From Leptospira stimsonii (lineage in GTDB: Bacteria; Spirochaetota; Leptospiria; Leptospirales; Leptospiraceae), in the NCBI RefSeq assembly GCF_003545875.1, contig NZ_QHCS01000005.1:1-64000 (forward strand): a stretch of 64,000 nt of DNA, written 5' to 3'. The notes beneath the pieces were generated by a model. That model was not told the origin of the DNA. It did not search any database and worked only from the letters and a program-made list of their open reading frames with translations. Both the position numbers and the translations under genes were made by a program. Below are positions 58,034 to 64,000 of this stretch, in pieces (positions within the stretch are counted from its first letter, which is position 1; the number at the start of each line of letters is the position of its first letter).

Positions 58034-58113
58034 AACGGTGGGAACATCCTAATCGAAAGTTCTTCTACGATCAAGTTGGTTTTCACAGGAGTTTCCAAGT
58101 CATTCGGTCGAAA

Positions 58114-60603
58114 TCATTCTTGACTGATTCGAAATCCGAGTTTTCGAAGAGTATACAACGGAACCAATGCCGAAAGAATTCCGAGGATCGGGGAAAGAAC
58201 AAGGAAGAAGACGGAGACCTCCGGAGTTACTGTGAATTTGAGGGTCCATCCGAAGGCGTTTTTGTTGATCACGTAGAGAACGATCGGGGATAAAAGAAAC
58301 GCAAGAAGAATGCCGAAACAGGTCGAAAGGACCGTGAGAAAGACGCTCTCGGTCAAAAGAATTTTACCGAGTTGTTTGTGATCCGCTCCCAAGTATTTAA
58401 GAATCCCTAACGTCATTTTTTTGGAGATCAGGTTATGAAGAAGAGAGGAAACCAAGGATATCATAGCGATGAGAAAAGCGGTCGCTTTGAGAGTATTGAG
58501 AACGCCAAACACCTTATCTACTCCCTCCGTATAGATCTCTCTCAGTTCCTTTGAATTCAACAATTTCAAAGAAGGATATTGCGTTAATATTTTTGAAATC
58601 GCAGTCGCAGATTCTTTTTCTTTCTCAGGTTCTTTTAGAAAAATTTTGATCGAGTTGTATCCGCTCAGTCCGAAAAACCGATCGTAATTTTTGACATCCA
58701 TCATGATCGTTCCACGTTCGGAAAAAAAATGTTCTTTGATTCCTCGAATCCGAAATTCCTGCTTTCCGAATTTTGTGGAAAGTATCAAAGGATCTCCGAC
58801 TTGAAAGTTTTGCAGGTAGGCCATGTTTGAAGAGATTAGAATTTCATTCTCCTTTGTTGCCAATTTTTCGGTGGAATCCGCACGATCATAAGTGGAAAAA
58901 GTATATGCATGAATCGTAAAGTTTCCTCGATCCGTTTCAATTCTCGTATTTACGCAAAAACCGTCGAGGGATTTTACTTCGGGAAGTTTTGCCAGTTCGT
59001 TTAACAACGAAATCGGAACTCCTCCGTGGATTCCGGCGGCGAGATTCTCCGTGTTGATCACTGTAAGTTCGGCTGGAAATTCGGAATCCACCCAGTCGTT
59101 GAGAGATCTTCGGTAACTGTCCGTCAGAATGGAAAGGCAAACGACGAGGGAGGTCGCGAGCATCAAAGTCGCCGAAGTAAGCGTGTTTCGAAGAGGCTGA
59201 TTTTTTGTTTCTTCCATACCGACCCTCATAAAGACAAAGGATCGATCTGAACCTTCCATGATGCGAAAGAAAAAAGTCGTGATCGTCCGAAAGATCCAAG
59301 GAAAACAAAGCGTGACACCGACTACGATTCCGCCGATTCCCAATAGACCCGTGATCGGGAATCTCCAACGAAGAGGAATGAATGCAATTCCGATAAAAAC
59401 CGCCAAAAGAATAATTCCAAAGGTAAGAAGCTTTTTTTCCGGCACTCGGTTGTTTCCGGAAGAGGATTCTCGGAGGATTGTCGCCGGAGAAATTTTTCCT
59501 GCACGCAAGGAAGGAAAGGCGGCGGATAAAAAAGAACCGAAGATTCCAATGCTCAATCCCAAAATCCAAATCGTAGAAGGAATCGATCGATAGGTCTTGA
59601 CGTAGGAAAGATCTGAGGAGGCGGCTTCCGGACTAAAAAAATCCAATCTTGAAAAAAAGAATCCTAGCCCCAAACCCAAAAGACTTCCCACAAATCCCAA
59701 AAGGACAGCCTGCGATACGAATAGAAGAAACGTGTGACCGGCGCTTAAGCCCATCGTTTTTAGAATTCCGAGTTCCTTTTCCCGAGCGATATACAAACCC
59801 GACATTGTATTCGAAACCATAAAAAAAGCGATGATAAGGGAAATAAAGGAGATCACGAGAAGATTGAGTTGAAAGGATCGAAGTGCGTTTCCTGATTTCT
59901 CCCGAATATCGTCTATCGTCTCCACTCGGTAAAGATTCCCCAACTTTTTCTCTAGGATTTGTTTTTGGGAAGAATGGAACGTCCTCGGCTGGATCAAAAG
60001 AAAACTAACGTTCCCGTTTGTCTCGAATCGTTCCATAGCGGATTCAATGTCCTCAAGGAGAATATTACCCCCGTCGCTATCGAACGGTATCAGATGATTT
60101 AAGAAGAAGGCCTTGGATTGGGAGCGAAGTTTTGTTTCCGATTTACCGAGCCTTTCAAATAAACTTCGACTGATGTAAATCGATTCAAAGTTTTCCGCGT
60201 TGTTCGGAGCCGCAAAGGCTTTCGAACCTTGCCCTCCGCCGTTTTCCTTCAAGAAGTCCAAACCTAAAAAAACGGCTCGGATTCCGTCATCTAAGATGAC
60301 TTCTTTTTGGAAACGAGGAACGATCTTTACGATCCATCCCAGTTCTTGATCCGAGGAAAGATCCCGGATCAAATTCGAAGGAAGATTTTGTTCTCCTTGG
60401 GAGGAAGTGATCTTGATCTTATAGTCGCCTTGGAAATAGCCCATCGCAAAGTCGGTGAGACTTTTTTCCGCTTTCATACCGTTCGCGGTTGTGGAGATAA
60501 AAAGTCCCACTCCGAGCGCGATGCCGACTAACGCGAAAAAAGCGGCCAACTTATGACTTCGAAAGTATTCGAACAAGAACAGGAAGTAGATTCGTGAAGA
60601 CAT
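58114..60603 (-). CDS. Large FtsX-family ABC transporter permease
   Basis: An 829-residue permease with two FtsX domains. N-terminal helix LAAFFALVGIALGVGLFIS; first FtsX unit around residues 240-390 (YIAREKELGILKTMGLSAGH); a second pair of membrane clusters flanking a periplasmic domain; and a final FtsX unit near residues 700-820 (KKMTLGILKYLGADHKQLGK). This duplicated plan is that of LolE/MacB-like exporters and large lipoprotein or lipid-export permeases. It works with the ATPase encoded 5 bp upstream. Substrate unknown; no adaptor gene is nearby. Confidence 0.86.
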   Translation of the reverse strand: MSSRIYFLFLFEYFRSHKLAAFFALVGIALGVGLFISTTANGMKAEKSLTDFAMGYFQGDYKIKITSSQGEQNLPSNLIRDLSSDQELGWIVKIVPRFQKEVILDDGIRAVFLGLDFLKENGGGQGSKAFAAPNNAENFESIYISRSLFERLGKSETKLRSQSKAFFLNHLIPFDSDGGNILLEDIESAMERFETNGNVSFLLIQPRTFHSSQKQILEKKLGNLYRVETIDDIREKSGNALRSFQLNLLVISFISLIIAFFMVSNTMSGLYIAREKELGILKTMGLSAGHTFLLFVSQAVLLGFVGSLLGLGLGFFFSRLDFFSPEAASSDLSYVKTYRSIPSTIWILGLSIGIFGSFLSAAFPSLRAGKISPATILRESSSGNNRVPEKKLLTFGIILLAVFIGIAFIPLRWRFPITGLLGIGGIVVGVTLCFPWIFRTITTFFFRIMEGSDRSFVFMRVGMEETKNQPLRNTLTSATLMLATSLVVCLSILTDSYRRSLNDWVDSEFPAELTVINTENLAAGIHGGVPISLLNELAKLPEVKSLDGFCVNTRIETDRGNFTIHAYTFSTYDRADSTEKLATKENEILISSNMAYLQNFQVGDPLILSTKFGKQEFRIRGIKEHFFSERGTIMMDVKNYDRFFGLSGYNSIKIFLKEPEKEKESATAISKILTQYPSLKLLNSKELREIYTEGVDKVFGVLNTLKATAFLIAMISLVSSLLHNLISKKMTLGILKYLGADHKQLGKILLTESVFLTVLSTCFGILLAFLLSPIVLYVINKNAFGWTLKFTVTPEVSVFFLVLSPILGILSALVPLYTLRKLGFRISQE

Positions 60604-60608
60604 TGACT

Positions 60609-61310
60609 TTAAGAAACCAAAACCCCGTCCGCCATCTTGAGTTTGAATTCTCCGAGGGAACCCAGATTTTGATCGTGAGTTACGATGAGGAGTGTGAATT
60701 TTTGTTTTTTCTGCAGATCCATCAATAAGCGGATTACGTTTTCGGCATTCTTCGTATCTAAATTTCCGGTAGGTTCGTCGGCGAGAATCAAAGACGGACT
60801 TTTACAAACGGCTCTTGCGATTGCGACTCTTTGTTGTTCCCCTCCGGAGAGTTCGTCCGGCTTATGCGAAATTCTCGCTTCGAGTCCGACTTTTTCCAAA
60901 GCCTCTTTCGCTTTTTTTTGCGCTTCTTTTTTTCCGATGCCGGAAATGTAGAGAGGAACGGCGACGTTCTCAAGAGCGCTCAAATAAGGAAGAAGATGAA
61001 AGAATTGAAATATGATTCCGGTTTGTTCCCTCCGATATTTCGTGAGTTCGGTCTCGTTCATGGAATGAAGCGGATGACCGTTTACGAAAATTTCTCCGGA
61101 ATCGGGTGTGTCGATACCGGAAAGAATATTCAAAAAAGTTGATTTACCCGAACCGGAAGGCCCCATCAGAGTGATCACGGATTCGCTTGGTATATCCAGA
61201 TTGACTCCCTTTAGAACGGGAGTCTGGAGTTTCCCGCTTTGATAGGATTTTTTAAGAAGAGAAATGCGGATCCGAGAATCGTGAGAATGAGTGGGAATTG
61301 GGTTTGTCAT
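60609..61310 (-). CDS. LolD/MacB-type ABC transporter ATP-binding protein
   Basis: A 233-residue ATPase. Walker A is LMGPSGSGKSTFLNILSGI, signature ELSGGEQQRVAIARAVC, Walker B LILADEPTGNLDTKN; DEPTGNLD marks the LolD/FtsE/MacB branch. The gene is followed after 5 bp by the 829-residue permease gene and surely powers it. A second such ATPase occurs at 11847-12563 with a different permease, so the window encodes two separate exporters of this class. Confidence 0.92.
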   Translation of the reverse strand: MTNPIPTHSHDSRIRISLLKKSYQSGKLQTPVLKGVNLDIPSESVITLMGPSGSGKSTFLNILSGIDTPDSGEIFVNGHPLHSMNETELTKYRREQTGIIFQFFHLLPYLSALENVAVPLYISGIGKKEAQKKAKEALEKVGLEARISHKPDELSGGEQQRVAIARAVCKSPSLILADEPTGNLDTKNAENVIRLLMDLQKKQKFTLLIVTHDQNLGSLGEFKLKMADGVLVS

Positions 61311-61538
61311 TTCTTATGATCAGACAGAAGATACGGGAAACGAGATCGTGAAAAGAGAAAAAAAGTCCGATCCGATTGAAAAGAAAAAAAGATCTCCTGA
61401 TTCTATCCAAACGTTTCGTTTAGAAAAAAGAAATTTAGAAGAAAACCCTGAAAGAAAAGGACGGAAGGAAACGAAAAGAATGGAACGAAGACTTTCAGAA
61501 GGGAGATTCTAAAAGCCTATCGTTTTCGGAATAGGGCG

Positions 61539-62663
<1,125 letters not shown>

Positions 62664-62866
62664 TGGAATTCCTGGAGATACGTCTATCTCTCTCCTAAAT
62701 ATCGTTGTGAATTCTGAATTCCTGCAGAGTTTTTTTGAAATGGAACCGATCGTAGTTCCGAGTTTCATCCGAATGAAAAGTTCCAAATTTCGATTTTTAC
62801 TGAAAGTTTTGCTAAAAATCCAAGGAGAAGAAAAACGTTCGTCAAAACTCGTCCTTTGTTTGAAGA
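62664..62866. other. Short divergent spacer
   Basis: About 200 bp upstream of the SpoIID-like gene. No repeat box, palindrome or gene is evident. Confidence 0.4.
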
Positions 62867-63196
62867 ATGGGAACGAGAAAGAATTTGTTTGTTTCTCACA
62901 AGCAATCGCCGGATGAATTCAAAGATAGAGAAGCGCTCAAAAAGTTTATCCATGACAAAGGGATTCTCGGGATAAACTCGGTTTGCTGAAGAGTGAAGGT
63001 TCTGCGGTTACGAAGAATCGTCTCGCGATCGTTTTTGCGGAATTGGTCAAATCGCTAAAGCGAAACAATTTCTTGCACTTTCGAAAAAGTTAAAATCGAC
63101 TAAAAAAAGAATGATGTATGCGCTCCTTGCGAAGAACAACGGTCTTCGTTCTTCGGTTAAAGGAAGGAAATCAGAAGAATCGGATTCTTTATGTTA
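62867..63196 (+). pseudogene. Probable decayed ORF of about 105 codons
   Basis: Coding potential moves across three frames in order. ATG 62867 gives MGTRKNLFVSHKQSPDEFKD and EALKKFIHDKGIL. From 62971 another frame gives DKLGLLKSEGSAVTKNRLAI. From 63045 a third gives QIAKAKQFLALSKKLKSTKK and so on to TAA at 63196. The segments fit head to tail, as expected for a gene with two frameshifts, but I cannot name the protein. It overlaps the start of the next gene. Confidence 0.5.
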
Positions 63197-64000
63197 AAAA
63201 TTGGTAAAAACATTCCCATCGCAATTTTTTGCTTCATTGTAAGTTTTTGTTTCTCTTTGCAAAATGCAAACGTTGAAAGGGACAAAGTCATATACGTTCA
63301 GAACGTTCAAGGGATCAATTTGGATGACCTCGAGCTAAACGCAAAAAGAAAAATTTTGGAAAACGGTTTAGGCGAACTGATAGAAGGAAGTTCGCAGACG
63401 ATTGACGGGCGGATCCAGGAGATGATTACCGATTCTTCTACGGAAGGGTTCGTTACCGAATTCGCATTCGTCGGAGATATTCGAAAAAAAGGAAATCTCG
63501 TCGAGGCCGACGCCAAGGGAAGGGTGAATCGGAAGGCGGTCGAAGACGCATTAAAAGAACGATACAGAGATTTAGGAAAACCCAAATTCTTAATGATCAT
63601 CGATGAAAAAATATTAGGAAAATCGAATGGACATTCTTTCGGTACTATATCCGAAAATACGATTGTAAAGAAATTTGCCGAATTCGACTTCTTGGATAAA
63701 AATCAGTTTTCCAGAATTTTGGAGAAAGAAGGAGGGAAGACGATTGAAGTTTACGGAAATCAATCCTTTGAAGGCAAAGCGATCAATGCGGCCGCAGAGA
63801 TGGAAGCACAGATCTTATTGGTCGGTCAAGTCGAAGTAAAAGACGCAGGTGAGCTCGAAGGAAGCGGACTCCATTCCTATCAAGCGATTCTTCGATTTAA
63901 AATTTTCGACGTAAACACGGCCCGAATCATCGCCGCTGATAACACGAACGGCGCAATCCCTCACGTAAGCGCTGAAACAGGAACGCAAGAAGCGATTCGA
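63191..64000 (+). CDS. Exported protein, partial (runs off the window end)
   Basis: An open frame starts at ATG 63191 and stays open to the last base (270 codons shown). The N-terminus is a signal peptide (IGKNIPIAIFCFIVSFCFSL). The mature part has KPKFLMIIDEKILGKSNGHS, EFDFLDKNQFSRILEKEGG and QILLVGQVEVKDAG ... LRFKIFDVNTARIIAADNT. That order recalls FlgT/LPP20-type or CsgG-like outer-membrane-associated proteins, in which a protein-fold domain reports on 'parameter' conservation; this is only a resemblance. No stop is seen inside the window. Confidence 0.72.
   Translation, partial: MLKIGKNIPIAIFCFIVSFCFSLQNANVERDKVIYVQNVQGINLDDLELNAKRKILENGLGELIEGSSQTIDGRIQEMITDSSTEGFVTEFAFVGDIRKKGNLVEADAKGRVNRKAVEDALKERYRDLGKPKFLMIIDEKILGKSNGHSFGTISENTIVKKFAEFDFLDKNQFSRILEKEGGKTIEVYGNQSFEGKAINAAAEMEAQILLVGQVEVKDAGELEGSGLHSYQAILRFKIFDVNTARIIAADNTNGAIPHVSAETGTQEAIR

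Noticed and set aside
61291..61512. Plus-strand 73-codon frame between the ABC ATPase and SpoIID-like genes
   Set aside because: Almost entirely Lys/Glu/Arg, it overlaps the ATPase start on the opposite strand and has no ribosome site; probably a composition artefact.

Overview
The window is chromosomal DNA from a spirochaete of the genus Leptospira, most likely the pathogenic clade. This rests on recognisable gene types and not on a database match: a DUF1564 protein (a family I know only from Leptospira), spirochaete-like motility proteins (an MptE/Maf-type DUF115 protein, a FlgM-type anti-sigma factor), a short SMC, many conserved 'hypothetical' exported proteins, and a dispersed family of GTAGGAACTCC(G/T)AC boxes. 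I see no prophage, insertion sequence, integrase or CRISPR array.

Layout. 0-4.1 kb: a Rieske oxygenase, a decayed HET-C-like gene and a DUF2721 membrane protein. 4.6-8.7 kb: two convergent alkaline-phosphatase-superfamily membrane enzymes, one like phosphoethanolamine transferases and one like LtaS. 9.0-12.6 kb: a TetR repressor with its promoter and operator, followed by a periplasmic adaptor, an FtsX permease and an ABC ATPase, which together form an export operon. 12.6-17.6 kb: an RNA-methyltransferase-like gene, a small membrane protein, a 137-bp tandem repeat array, a prepilin peptidase and an aminotransferase. 17.7-24.3 kb: a giant AAA/VWA protein, then smpB, der, plsY and a conserved hypothetical gene. 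24.4-27.5 kb: small genes, a repeat element and the DUF115 gene. 27.6-32.1 kb: smc, DUF1564 and an HD-GYP response regulator. 32.8-34.7 kb: thiG-thiH. 35.2-38.8 kb: a Cys-rich exported protein, tRNA-Met, a hypothetical gene, and glnA behind a textbook sigma-54 promoter. 39-41.7 kb: an exported helical protein, a DsbD-like protein and a small membrane protein. 42.5-48.5 kb: lgt, an M23 peptidase, pcnB, recJ and bactofilin. 49-52.9 kb: an iron-ADH homologue without metal ligands, flgM, rsmI, a lipoprotein and a secreted coiled-coil-like protein. 53.1-53.8 kb: a wrecked higBA toxin-antitoxin pair. 53.8-64 kb: nadE, pyrE, hypothetical genes, an FtsX/LolD-type ABC pair, a SpoIID-like lipoprotein, a decayed ORF, and an exported protein gene that runs off the end.

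Several genes work together. The TetR-controlled exporter and the second ABC pair move lipids, lipoproteins or drugs across the envelope. The EptA-like, LtaS-like, Lgt, M23, SpoIID-like, PlsY and bactofilin proteins build or shape the envelope. SmpB, Der, RsmI, PcnB and the tRNA serve translation and RNA metabolism. SMC and RecJ maintain the chromosome. GlnA, NadE, PyrE and ThiGH are core metabolism.

The most unusual points are these: the repeat family, including a copy that forms the C-terminus of a gene; three related TetR-type palindromes placed just upstream of start codons; the metal-less alcohol-dehydrogenase homologue beside flgM; the hinge-less short SMC; and at least three pseudogenes whose lesions can be read directly.
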